Source of the DNA: an uncultured Clostridia bacterium
GTDB taxonomy: Bacteria; Bacillota; Clostridia; Oscillospirales; Acutalibacteraceae
Reading direction: 5' to 3'
Assembly (NCBI GenBank): GCA_947624835.1
Contig: CANQLX010000011.1
Location: 1 to 39,509 of the forward strand
DNA length: 39,509 bases
Shown here: positions 24,878-32,759 of the stretch, piece by piece
How the letters are laid out: each line of letters starts with the position of its first letter
Numbering within the stretch: position 1 is the first letter of the stretch
The notes under the pieces: model-generated
Told to the model about the DNA's origin: nothing
The model's database searches: none
The model's input: the letters and a program-made list of their open reading frames with translations, nothing else
Translations under genes and position numbers: made by a program

Positions 24878-27391
24878 TTAGATATCTGCCGTATTAAGTC
24901 TTTCTATAATATTTTCATCAATAAGAGAAAGTACCGTACGTTTTATCACTATATGACTGCCGATATAGAGTAATAAAACTGTGAAACTGAATACAGGCAT
25001 GACATAAAATAAAAATATATCCCATGTTTTTATGTTCCATGATATAAATGCAAAAAACAAGGAAATACCCCAACCTGCCGCCGCACCTGTTATCGTGCCG
25101 ATTATCAAAATACGGTCTGCTTCGGATAATATAAGCCTGCTTATTACGTTGATTCTCGCACCGATCGCATGCATAATTGTATAACTCATAATATTTGAGC
25201 GTACCTGAATATAATTTGAGAAAACAACTGCGGTAATAATCATAATAACAAACACAAAAATGCTGAGTATCAGCTGAAAGTTCTGTGCATTGACATCATC
25301 GTAAAACTCCTTCGCTATTGTACTGTAATTATCCAATACCACGCCATTTGCAGAAAGGCTTACAACAAGCTCAAGCTTATCCTCAATTTCCCTTGTTTTT
25401 TCTACATTCGATTTATCGGTATTTTTTAATACCAGTTCCTCGTAATTGAGATCGGGATACACGGAAAATAAGTAATCAAGCGAAATTATAAGATTGCTCA
25501 TGCCCGCCTTTTCTGCATCATATGTTGACGTTACCTCAACCTGCGTACACTCAAAGTGTATATGCTCATTAATATTTTCTTCGGTTGCTTTTTTGTCGGG
25601 AATGGGTATTATCATCGTGAATACATCACCCACAGAACAAAGACTGTCGGGGGCAATTATTCCCTTTCCTGAATTATATTCATCAATATCAAAGCTTCCG
25701 TTTGTGATACTTATATTTTTTTCTACACATTCACCAGACAGCCAACGAACAGGCAAATCTATAATACAATTTTTCTCGGTATCGCCGCCTGCAAGCTTTA
25801 TCATTTCGTGGGTATTCTTATTTCTAAACAAAGGATCTGTATGTTGTGCAGCGGCATCAATAAAATGTTGCTTTATATATTCGTTTTCCGGCGATTTAGT
25901 AGAAGCAAGGAAAAAAGTTTTGAACAAATCGGAAACCGAAGCCTCCACTATTTCTATGCTGCTGTGGGCCAGTGCTTCATCGGCGGCTTTTCTGTTAATT
26001 CCGGAGCCTAATGGGAATTGTATATAAAAGCTCTCTTGGTTGCCTCCGCCGCCCATCATATGCAGGAAGTAATCGGTGTCATCGTTGAAACTGTCGGGAT
26101 TCGTAAAGGTAGTGCCTCTGGCATTGAAAAGCGGAAGAAAGGAGCCGAATATCGACATTCCCACGCAAAGGAAAATCGTCATGATACAGGTTATTTTTTC
26201 AAAACGGTTTTTTCTGCCGTATGCGTTGTGGTAGCATTTCTTCAGTTCGGTGCGAGATTTTCTTGTTTTTTTTGTTATATATATTTCTTCCCTGACAGGG
26301 GACTTTTTGTATAATTTTTCAAGCTCAACGAAAAACGAAATGGTGATTATCAACGCACTTGACACAGCGGCACATAACAAAGGACCTATTCCAAGGGAAA
26401 TAAATAGAGTCTGTGATGTATGTGACGAAATCCAATAAATGATAAAGAGTATCAGTACTGATGTCAGTACGGAAATTATTAGGGATAAAATCCAGAATAT
26501 AAGACCGTATATAAATATCATTTTTTTTGCTTTCTTCTTGGAAAAACCCATACACCGCAAAAATCTGAGCTGTTTTTCAATATCCTTGAAAAAATATGAG
26601 GAAACGGAGAAAATACCCACTATTGAGGTAATAACAAAAAACAGTGTGAGCGGAATGAATATAATATTATTTACCTTGAGCTTTATTTGCATTTGCTGGC
26701 TGTCCGTACCCGACTCTGACAAATAGGTGTTTTCTGATTCGAGATTTAGGGTAAGAGGGGTTGTCTTTTCTGCAATTATGTGAATATATTCGGGGGTGAC
26801 ATTCTTATCACTGATCAGTATTGTCGGTGCGTTGAATTTTTGAAGTCCGTTGTAGTGTTTTTTTATGTCTTTAAAACAGTTGTCAGTTATTCCTGTCAGC
26901 ACAAATTCTTTCTTTATTGTATTTCCGCCGCTGTCTTTAATTTCAAAGCTTACCTTGTCGCCGATACCCGCCTTAAGTCCGAGAAGATCATATGTCAGTT
27001 TTTCGATTGCGGCCTCGTCCTGATTCTTAGGAAGTCTACCCTGCCGCATTGTAATAGGTATAAGCCTTGCGGCATTTTCGTCCGCATAGCCTATCGTGAT
27101 ATTTTCGTAGTCAAGGTTTAAGTTCCAATAAGTCTTAAGCATACCGGCACCCTCATCAGCAAGCTCTTTTATATTTTCCGAAACAATTTCTTTATTCGCA
27201 TAATAGTCTATTATGGAGTATGTTCCGTTTCTTTGTTTATATTTTTCATTCTCGGTATATCTGAAGCTGTCGTTATACCACATGACCGTAAGAATTGCTG
27301 TTATAAAAAGTGAAATGCATATCACAAGGCTGATAAATCGTCCTTTATGTGAACGGATATATTTACCGATGATAAAGAGGTAGCTTTTCAT
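24878..27391 (-). CDS. FtsX-like ABC transporter permease (full length)
   Basis: 837 residues. A first membrane helix lies at about 17-38 (FISLVICISLFITAILTVMW). A large extracytoplasmic domain (about 40-240) is followed by three helices (about 245-270, 290-320, 335-352). A further helix lies near 400-420, then a second extracytoplasmic region (about 425-710) and three terminal helices (about 715-735, 765-785, 795-820). The phrase RFLRCMGFSKKKAKKMIFIYG is the typical FtsX cytoplasmic segment. This layout fits MacB/BceB-like mechanotransmission or lipid/peptide exporters. Its ATG overlaps the ATPase stop (ATGA), so the two form one transporter. Confidence 0.9.
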   Translation of the reverse strand: MKSYLFIIGKYIRSHKGRFISLVICISLFITAILTVMWYNDSFRYTENEKYKQRNGTYSIIDYYANKEIVSENIKELADEGAGMLKTYWNLNLDYENITIGYADENAARLIPITMRQGRLPKNQDEAAIEKLTYDLLGLKAGIGDKVSFEIKDSGGNTIKKEFVLTGITDNCFKDIKKHYNGLQKFNAPTILISDKNVTPEYIHIIAEKTTPLTLNLESENTYLSESGTDSQQMQIKLKVNNIIFIPLTLFFVITSIVGIFSVSSYFFKDIEKQLRFLRCMGFSKKKAKKMIFIYGLIFWILSLIISVLTSVLILFIIYWISSHTSQTLFISLGIGPLLCAAVSSALIITISFFVELEKLYKKSPVREEIYITKKTRKSRTELKKCYHNAYGRKNRFEKITCIMTIFLCVGMSIFGSFLPLFNARGTTFTNPDSFNDDTDYFLHMMGGGGNQESFYIQFPLGSGINRKAADEALAHSSIEIVEASVSDLFKTFFLASTKSPENEYIKQHFIDAAAQHTDPLFRNKNTHEMIKLAGGDTEKNCIIDLPVRWLSGECVEKNISITNGSFDIDEYNSGKGIIAPDSLCSVGDVFTMIIPIPDKKATEENINEHIHFECTQVEVTSTYDAEKAGMSNLIISLDYLFSVYPDLNYEELVLKNTDKSNVEKTREIEDKLELVVSLSANGVVLDNYSTIAKEFYDDVNAQNFQLILSIFVFVIMIITAVVFSNYIQVRSNIMSYTIMHAIGARINVISRLILSEADRILIIGTITGAAAGWGISLFFAFISWNIKTWDIFLFYVMPVFSFTVLLLYIGSHIVIKRTVLSLIDENIIERLNTADI

Positions 27392-28059
27392 TGTATATCG
27401 CCTCCTAAAATGCCGTCACTTATTGTGATAATTCTGCCAAAGCGTTTTGCTATACTGTCGTCGTGAGTTACGACTATCAAAGTGACATTTAATTCTCTTG
27501 AAATATTGAACAGGAGGTCTATAACAGCTTTGGAGCTTTTCTTATCGAGATTTCCCGTAGGTTCATCACACAGGAGGACAGTCGGTTTGTTAGCCAATGC
27601 ACGTGCTATAGCGACTCTTTGCTGCTGACCTCCGGAAAGCTTTGATGGGAGGTGTTCGCATCTTGAGTCAAGGTCAAGATATTCCACGAGTTTATCAATA
27701 CGGGTCTTATCAAATTTTTTACCTTGGAGCATAAGTGGCAGTATGATATTCTCATAAGCTGTAAACTCCGGCAAAAGGTTGAAGGACTGAAATACTATAC
27801 CGATATTTTTCAGGCGGAAGTCGTCAAGATCATTCTGTGACATTCCGGTAATATCGGTTTTGTTATATTTTATGTTTCCGAAGTCGGCATGTTCAAGGCC
27901 TGCGAGCAGATGGAGAAGTGTAGATTTTCCCGAACCGCTTGCACCGGTGACGGCAACTTGTTCGCCGCTTTTTATTTTAAGGGAGCAATTTCTGATTGCC
28001 GCGACAGGAGCGGCACCGCCGGTGTAGGTTTTTGAAAGGTCATTTACCGTAATATCCAT
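27388..28059 (-). CDS. ABC transporter ATPase partner of the FtsX-like permease
   Basis: 223 residues with Walker [11 protein letters not shown]-loop FQSFNLLPE, signature LSGGQQQRVAIARAL, Walker B VLLCDEPTGNLD and H in VVTHDD. The start I choose is the ATG at 28059, eight bases after CGGAGG; the longer frame from 28098 lacks an RBS. It follows the LytTR/GHKL regulatory genes on the same strand after a 232-base gap with candidate regulatory repeats, so it is a likely target of that system. Confidence 0.92.
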   Translation of the reverse strand: MDITVNDLSKTYTGGAAPVAAIRNCSLKIKSGEQVAVTGASGSGKSTLLHLLAGLEHADFGNIKYNKTDITGMSQNDLDDFRLKNIGIVFQSFNLLPEFTAYENIILPLMLQGKKFDKTRIDKLVEYLDLDSRCEHLPSKLSGGQQQRVAIARALANKPTVLLCDEPTGNLDKKSSKAVIDLLFNISRELNVTLIVVTHDDSIAKRFGRIITISDGILGGDIQ

Positions 28060-28170
28060 ATTTACATCCTCCGATAGATTGAAATATTTTATATCCACAG
28101 TATAATAACATTTCCAGAAAATAAAAACCTCCCTGTTACAGTTGGTACATATTCCGTGTTATTCGGACGG

Positions 28171-28186
28171 GTGGGGGAGTCCCCAC
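28171..28186. repeat. GC-rich hairpin in leader of the ABC exporter genes
   Basis: GTGGGG (28171-28176) pairs with CCCCAC (28181-28186) around loop GAGT. It lies within the presumed 5' leader of the ATPase gene on the minus strand. Its right half shares GGTGGGGGAGT with the IS605 right end at about 2827. Confidence 0.5.
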
Positions 28187-28202
28187 AGGCAGAAATGACA
28201 TG

Positions 28203-28277
28203 ATTATAACTATAAATGATAAGCTTATCGCTTGTTGTCGGAGTAAGTTCATTGTTGAGTCATAGATTAGTAGTTGA
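28203..28277 (-). promoter_or_regulatory. Candidate activator-dependent promoter with three phased repeats
   Basis: On the minus strand [T/A]CAAC occurs at 28277-28273, 28258-28254 and 28238-28234, that is 19 and 20 bases apart (about two helical turns). A TATAAT (28208-28203) follows, with no recognisable -35 hexamer. LytTR regulators bind direct repeats on one face of the helix, so this fits a response-regulator-activated promoter for the ABC exporter. The repeat is short and may be chance. Confidence 0.4.
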
Positions 28278-28291
28278 CCTTAGTAAAGTAA

Positions 28292-29641
28292 TTACGAATT
28301 GACAGCGGTGCCACACCTTAGCATGACGCTTACAATAAACATATCTACGTCCTCGTTTATATTAAGAATACCGTCATATTTTTTGACAATGCTTTCAACG
28401 CTTTTTAAGCCGTAGCCGTGATATACATTATCCGATTTAGAGCTGTGCAATTCAGCATTATTTTTTAAAACCGATTCCTCTATACGGTTTTTGACGGTAA
28501 TAAGATAATATCCTCCTTTTTCTGAAATAGATATGCTGAGCTGTCTGTTATCCTTTATTTTTTGCAATGACTCTATTGCATTGTCGCACAAATTGCCCAC
28601 TAGTGAAATTAAATTTGTGCCGTCGATATCCTCAAGACTGCTCTTAATTACAGTTTTTATGTCTATATTGTTTTCCTTGGATCTTTTGTATATTACATTG
28701 AGTATTGAATTGAGATAGGGGTTTGATGTGTTGAATATGAATGATGCCTGTTCAAGCTCATTGCCTATATTATCGCATAGCTTTTTTGCCTCATCTATAT
28801 TGCCGTTCCCGATAAGCTCGGATATACAGAATATCTGATTTTTCATATCATGCTTGATTTTTGCAATTTCCCTGATGTATCTATTCGACTGTTCAATCTG
28901 AGCTTTATACATTTCCTTTTCACTTTGCATGATCTTATTTTGTATTTTCAGGGCATTGTTTTTGGATATTTTTTCAATAAGCAATATAACTGCTACGTTT
29001 ACAACGATTAAAGTAAATATTATAGCCTCAATATAATATCTCAACCAATATTCGATGTATGGATTTGATGCAGTACCGAATAAAAATAATATTATTATAA
29101 ATGATACAACAAATACAGAAATATGTGCTATAATATTTTTGGGATTTTTTATATTGGATTTTCTTTTGGCTGATATATAAATGAAAAATCCTGCGGCAAA
29201 ATGAACACATAGACTGAATATTATCCTGTATTCTCCGTTTCTCCGAAAAAGACTGTCTACATCCGAGTTTACGATAAATACGGCAAATAAATAAAGCAGT
29301 ACGCAGGATATAAAAAAAATTAAATTTGTCATCAAAGGAATCTTTATCCTTTGTGATATTTTGTTTTTGAATACACATATGCTGTACAGAACCGATATAA
29401 CCGAAAATATAACAGCCCTTATCCCTATGCGGTATAGCAGTGCATGAGGAAATATTACGATAATTGAAATACTGATAAAATGCTCGGACAGAAGCATTAG
29501 TGCAAGGGAAGGAAGGAAAAAAGCAAGCGTCTTTGTCCGGCTGTATTTGTAGGACAAAGAAACACCGCACAACAGGAGTATTGCTGCCGAAAAGGCGGGT
29601 TGGACCGCCAGCGAAAACATTTCCTGAAATATATTATTCAT
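28292..29641 (-). CDS. AgrC-like GHKL sensor histidine kinase
   Basis: 449 residues. The N-terminal half holds six or seven membrane helices (to about residue 222) and is followed by a coiled coil. The phosphoacceptor is H264 (KIKHDMKNQ) and the GHKL ATPase has LVGNLCDNAIES (N box) and YHGYGLKSVE (G box). This layout is typical of AgrC/FsrC-type peptide-pheromone receptors, but no peptide gene is visible. The ATG at 29641 sits in ATGAATAA, overlapping the response-regulator stop by 8 bases; a GTG at 29653 is too close to its RBS. Confidence 0.92.
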   Translation of the reverse strand: MNNIFQEMFSLAVQPAFSAAILLLCGVSLSYKYSRTKTLAFFLPSLALMLLSEHFISISIIVIFPHALLYRIGIRAVIFSVISVLYSICVFKNKISQRIKIPLMTNLIFFISCVLLYLFAVFIVNSDVDSLFRRNGEYRIIFSLCVHFAAGFFIYISAKRKSNIKNPKNIIAHISVFVVSFIIILFLFGTASNPYIEYWLRYYIEAIIFTLIVVNVAVILLIEKISKNNALKIQNKIMQSEKEMYKAQIEQSNRYIREIAKIKHDMKNQIFCISELIGNGNIDEAKKLCDNIGNELEQASFIFNTSNPYLNSILNVIYKRSKENNIDIKTVIKSSLEDIDGTNLISLVGNLCDNAIESLQKIKDNRQLSISISEKGGYYLITVKNRIEESVLKNNAELHSSKSDNVYHGYGLKSVESIVKKYDGILNINEDVDMFIVSVMLRCGTAVNS

Positions 29642-30329
29642 TAAGCTCCGCACTCCTTTTAAGAAATTCGGTTTTTACATATTTAAGCCTGTTTCTGCTG
29701 ACGGGAACCCGTTCAGAATGTGATAATATGATTTCATTTGAAGAAATCTGCAATACATGGTCAAGATTTACAATATATCCGGCATGGACACGTATGAATC
29801 CGTGACTGTGCAGATTTTTCCCAATTTCGGCAAGGGTATTTCTTTGGGTATAGGTTTTGTCTGCTGTATGGATAATAACGCTGTTTACCATTTTTTCGAT
29901 ATAGATTATATCCGAAAGTCTGATTTTATAAATCTGTGAGTTTATCACTACTGTAAGGGAGTGCATAAGCTGATTGTTTCTGTTAAACCTTTTGATTACA
30001 TTTTCAAAATCCTCCGTAAGCCTACTTTTCCTTATAAAACCAAAGGAGTCAGTCGAATTGTATGCCTCAAAAACGAGGGCCTCTTTATTGGTTACAAAAA
30101 TGATTGAGGCATTGCTCTTGTTGTAATACTTTGCAAGCTGTATTCCGTTTAGTATTGGCATATCTATATCAAGAAAAAGCAAGTCATAACTTTTTCCGCA
30201 ATTTAAGAGGTGCCGGGGATTGGTATATGTGTCAAGTGTTTCAATATTGTTCGAAAATGTTCTTTTTATCAGCCCTGCTATTATATTTATAAATTCCCGT
30301 TCATCATCACATACGGCTATTTTTAGCAT
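29634..30329 (-). CDS. LytTR-family response regulator (AgrA-like)
   Basis: 231 residues. The receiver domain (about 1-120) has the acidic pair D8/D9, phosphoacceptor D54 (LLFLDIDMP), the FVTN threonine position and a later lysine in FIRKS. The C-terminal LytTR DNA-binding domain (about 130-228) has DIIYIEKMVNSVIIHT, FIRVHAGYIVNLDHV and VPVSRNRLKYVK. Such regulators bind pairs of roughly 9-bp direct repeats. It is the first gene of a pair with the AgrC-like kinase and precedes the ABC exporter. GGGAG lies 10 bases from the ATG. Confidence 0.93.
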   Translation of the reverse strand: MLKIAVCDDEREFINIIAGLIKRTFSNNIETLDTYTNPRHLLNCGKSYDLLFLDIDMPILNGIQLAKYYNKSNASIIFVTNKEALVFEAYNSTDSFGFIRKSRLTEDFENVIKRFNRNNQLMHSLTVVINSQIYKIRLSDIIYIEKMVNSVIIHTADKTYTQRNTLAEIGKNLHSHGFIRVHAGYIVNLDHVLQISSNEIILSHSERVPVSRNRLKYVKTEFLKRSAELNE

Positions 30330-30377
30330 ATAAAACCAACTCCCATGATCTGTTTCAGTATATAAATACCAAAAAAA

Positions 30378-30407
30378 ATTTTATCATTAGTACATTAATA
30401 CTGTCAA
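30378..30407 (-). promoter_or_regulatory. Promoter of the LytTR regulator-kinase pair
   Basis: On the minus strand TTGACA (30407-30402), an 18-base spacer and TAAAAT (30383-30378) precede the regulator start by about 48 bases. Confidence 0.65.
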
Positions 30408-30546
30408 TCCTTTGCTATTTAAAATTTCTTTACCTTGGAGAGAAATTTATTAAATATCGTATTATACGCAGCTATAAGTTAATACTTAATTTATAGATTT
30501 CTTATAAATGGGACTGATAACTGTTATACTTAACCCGGTGATAATG

Positions 30547-30885
30547 ATGATTGATTATAAGGCTATTGGCAGAAGAATAAGTTTATACAGAAAAAAGAAA
30601 GGACTGACACAGGCAGTCCTTTCAGAAATGTTGGGGGTATCCGAAAGCTATATAAGTCAGGTAGAGCGGGGGAGTGCGAAAATTTCTCTTACCAGACTGG
30701 ACGAAATATCCGAGGTTTTATCAACGGATATTGTCCTGCTTATTTCGGATAGTGTCATTTTGTCGGAATTATCGGTCAACTCGGAAATTTTTGAAATCAT
30801 CAAAAACTGGGATAAGGAAAAGACAGACTTCCTTATCAGACTGCTCCTGTGTGCCGATAATTATTTTTTTCGACAGGATAATTAA
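30547..30885 (+). CDS. XRE-family transcriptional regulator
   Basis: 112 residues. A Cro/C1-type helix-turn-helix occupies about residues 6-62 (IGRRISLYRKKKGLTQAVLS, MLGVSESYISQVERGSAKIS), with a short helical tail (FEIIKNWDKEKTDFLIRLLL). It resembles the small XRE regulators common near accessory loci in gut Clostridia. The likely start is the ATG at 30547, after CGGTGAT; a second ATG at 30544 is equally in frame. It stands divergently from the LytTR/kinase genes and ahead of the orphan kinase. Confidence 0.85.
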   Translation: MIDYKAIGRRISLYRKKKGLTQAVLSEMLGVSESYISQVERGSAKISLTRLDEISEVLSTDIVLLISDSVILSELSVNSEIFEIIKNWDKEKTDFLIRLLLCADNYFFRQDN

Positions 30886-30949
30886 TACATCATCTGAATA
30901 TTTTTAATATCCATTGAAAAAACCAATCAGGCATAATCCACATCCCTTT

Positions 30950-30993
30950 CCTGTTTTTTTGTACTTTATTTATAATCCAAAAAACAGGTTTTT
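30950..30993 (+). terminator. Terminator-like inverted repeat after XRE gene
   Basis: CCTGTTTTTT (30950-30959) is complementary to AAAAAACAGG (30979-30988), followed by TTTTT. The stem is A/U-rich with a 19-base loop, so efficiency is doubtful. Confidence 0.5.
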
Positions 30994-31081
30994 AAAATAG
31001 GGTTGGTAGTTAGTGGTATAAAAATAACAGCCAACGGTATTATTTATGATTTTGCAAAAATATTATAGGAGGTGATAAGCA

Positions 31082-32413
31082 GTGCTTCGTAATTTTATAC
31101 TGTCAATAGAGTGCATAGTATATTACATATCAATCCTTGTTTTGTTAATAAAGCTTTTTGGAGGAAAATATAATATTAAAGTACTTTTCTTGTCCTGCGT
31201 ATTTTATATATTGTCGACGGTTGCCGTTTGCTGTATGGAGAATGAGGTGCTGCAGGTTGTAATAGGTGTTATGCTGATTGCGAATATTTTATGGGCAAAA
31301 TTGTGTGTCAGAGGTAAGCGGATAGGAACGATAGTTTCTATACAGCTTTTTCTCTTTTTCATCAATATGCTGATAATATCATTTTTGTGTTCTTTTACAA
31401 ATATGAGATACAATGAGTTACAAAGGCTGTATATTGAACTGATTGTAAATTTTTTATCCCTACTGTGTTGTATTACAGTAGCATTCACAGGTATAGGAGC
31501 AAAAGTAAACCGGATTATTGATTGTACTTCAAAAACAATAAAAAGACTTATTCTTTTATTGACAATGTGTATGTCTGTTGTCACATCAGTTTATATATAT
31601 ATGCTGCCGGGCTACATTGATGGATTCAGTAAAAAAACATTATTTGAAGATTTAGTGAAAATTCTGTTTGCCATGCTGTTTATTCTCATTCTTGTTATTG
31701 TATTTTCCCTGCTCGTATATACCGTATACAACAGACATATCAAAAATATTGCCGATAATTTTGAAAGGCAGATAAATATACAATCCGAGCATTATACAAC
31801 ACTTTCAAAATATAATTTTGAGCTTAGAAGATTCAGGCACGATTATAAGAATATGTGTATTGGTATAAGTTCCTTGATATCAGAGGGTAAAAATGAAGAG
31901 GCACTTGAAATGCTGAAAAAGGACAATCCTGTTTTTGAAACCAGCCTGATAAAGTTTGATACCGGAAACGGAATAGTTGATGCACTGCTTGCAGATAAGC
32001 AGAGGGCGGCGAGTAGAACGGGTACGGAAATAAGGTTTGAAGGAGCCTTACCGTCTGATATAATAAGACCTGCAGATTTATGTATTATCTTCGGAAATAC
32101 TATTGATAATGCAATCGAAGCCTGCACGAGCCTCAGCTCCGAAACAAAAAGGGTGATAACTGTAAAATGTGCCTGCAACAGCGGTTTTATATTTATTGAT
32201 ATAATAAATCCCGTATTAAAAAGGGTTGAAATAAATGGACATCTCCCTAAAACAAGCAAAGAAGAAAAGGAAATGCACGGTTTTGGTCTGTATTCTGTTG
32301 AAAAGGCACTGAAGCAGTATGACGGAGATTTGAAGGTTGAATGTGATGATAAATATTTCCACGTTTCTATGGAATTATGTGCGGAAAAAACCACCTCCGG
32401 TGAGGAAGATTAA
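31082..32413 (+). CDS. Second AgrC-like GHKL sensor kinase (orphan)
   Basis: 443 residues starting at GTG 31082 behind a strong AGGAGGTGAT. It has about six membrane helices to residue 215, then H253 (RRFRHDYKNM), N box IIFGNTIDNAIEAC and G box MHGFGLYSVEKALKQYDG. These are the hallmarks of AgrC-type receptors. No response regulator, AgrB protease or propeptide gene lies next to it, so it may signal through the LytTR regulator encoded 0.8 kb away on the other strand, or through one elsewhere. It is distinct from the first kinase in sequence but has the same architecture. Confidence 0.9.
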   Translation: MLRNFILSIECIVYYISILVLLIKLFGGKYNIKVLFLSCVFYILSTVAVCCMENEVLQVVIGVMLIANILWAKLCVRGKRIGTIVSIQLFLFFINMLIISFLCSFTNMRYNELQRLYIELIVNFLSLLCCITVAFTGIGAKVNRIIDCTSKTIKRLILLLTMCMSVVTSVYIYMLPGYIDGFSKKTLFEDLVKILFAMLFILILVIVFSLLVYTVYNRHIKNIADNFERQINIQSEHYTTLSKYNFELRRFRHDYKNMCIGISSLISEGKNEEALEMLKKDNPVFETSLIKFDTGNGIVDALLADKQRAASRTGTEIRFEGALPSDIIRPADLCIIFGNTIDNAIEACTSLSSETKRVITVKCACNSGFIFIDIINPVLKRVEINGHLPKTSKEEKEMHGFGLYSVEKALKQYDGDLKVECDDKYFHVSMELCAEKTTSGEED

Positions 32414-32440
32414 TCATTCCTTACCGAAGGTGGTTTTTTT
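32389..32440 (+). terminator. Terminator overlapping the end of the orphan kinase gene
   Basis: A 19-base arm (32389-32407) pairs with 32417-32435 with two or three mismatches or wobbles, followed by seven T. The kinase stop codon (32411-32413) lies in the loop, so the last codons of the gene form the left arm. Confidence 0.9.
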
Positions 32441-32461
32441 ATTATTTGTCAGACTTATATA

Positions 32462-32707
32462 TTATTCCTCGGCTTCCTCTGCAAGTGCTCTGTATCCCAG
32501 AACGAAGGCTGCTGCTTCAAAAATAAACGCAAACTGCCACATTGTTGAGGCATTTACATTTTCTTTCTTCATACCGAAAAGGTAGGCAACTAACTCAAAA
32601 ACGTTCCGGTCATCATTCAAAAACAATATCCCTGTAAATATTGCGAGAATTATCCCTATTCCGCCGAATATCAGTGCTGTTATTAAAATCGGTTTATTTT
32701 TAAACAT
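32462..32707 (-). CDS. Small two-TM membrane protein of unknown function
   Basis: 81 residues with membrane helices at about 8-29 (LITALIFGGIGIILAIFTGILF) and 58-75 (WQFAFIFEAAAFVLGYRAL). It ends in an acidic tail. GAAGG lies 7 bases before the ATG. It lies 52 bases downstream of argS on the same strand and may be read from the ddl operon. No family is recognised. Confidence 0.7.
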   Translation of the reverse strand: MFKNKPILITALIFGGIGIILAIFTGILFLNDDRNVFELVAYLFGMKKENVNASTMWQFAFIFEAAAFVLGYRALAEEAEE

Positions 32708-32759
32708 ATCAATACCTTCTTTTTGAATATGATAAAATTCATTGCTGTCCGAGTTTCTG

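Noticed and set aside
28136..28201. 21-codon minus-strand frame (MSFLPVGTPPPVRI...) as a possible pheromone or leader peptide
   Set aside because: No RBS, its ATG lies 2 bases after the -10 hexamer, and its Pro/Gly run comes from the GC-rich hairpin.
31045..31077. Tiny frame ending over the RBS of the orphan kinase, as a possible leader peptide
   Set aside because: Only nine codons with no RBS of its own.
24878..32413. Complete agr quorum-sensing locus
   Set aside because: No AgrB-like membrane peptidase or AgrD-like propeptide was found on either strand in the island.
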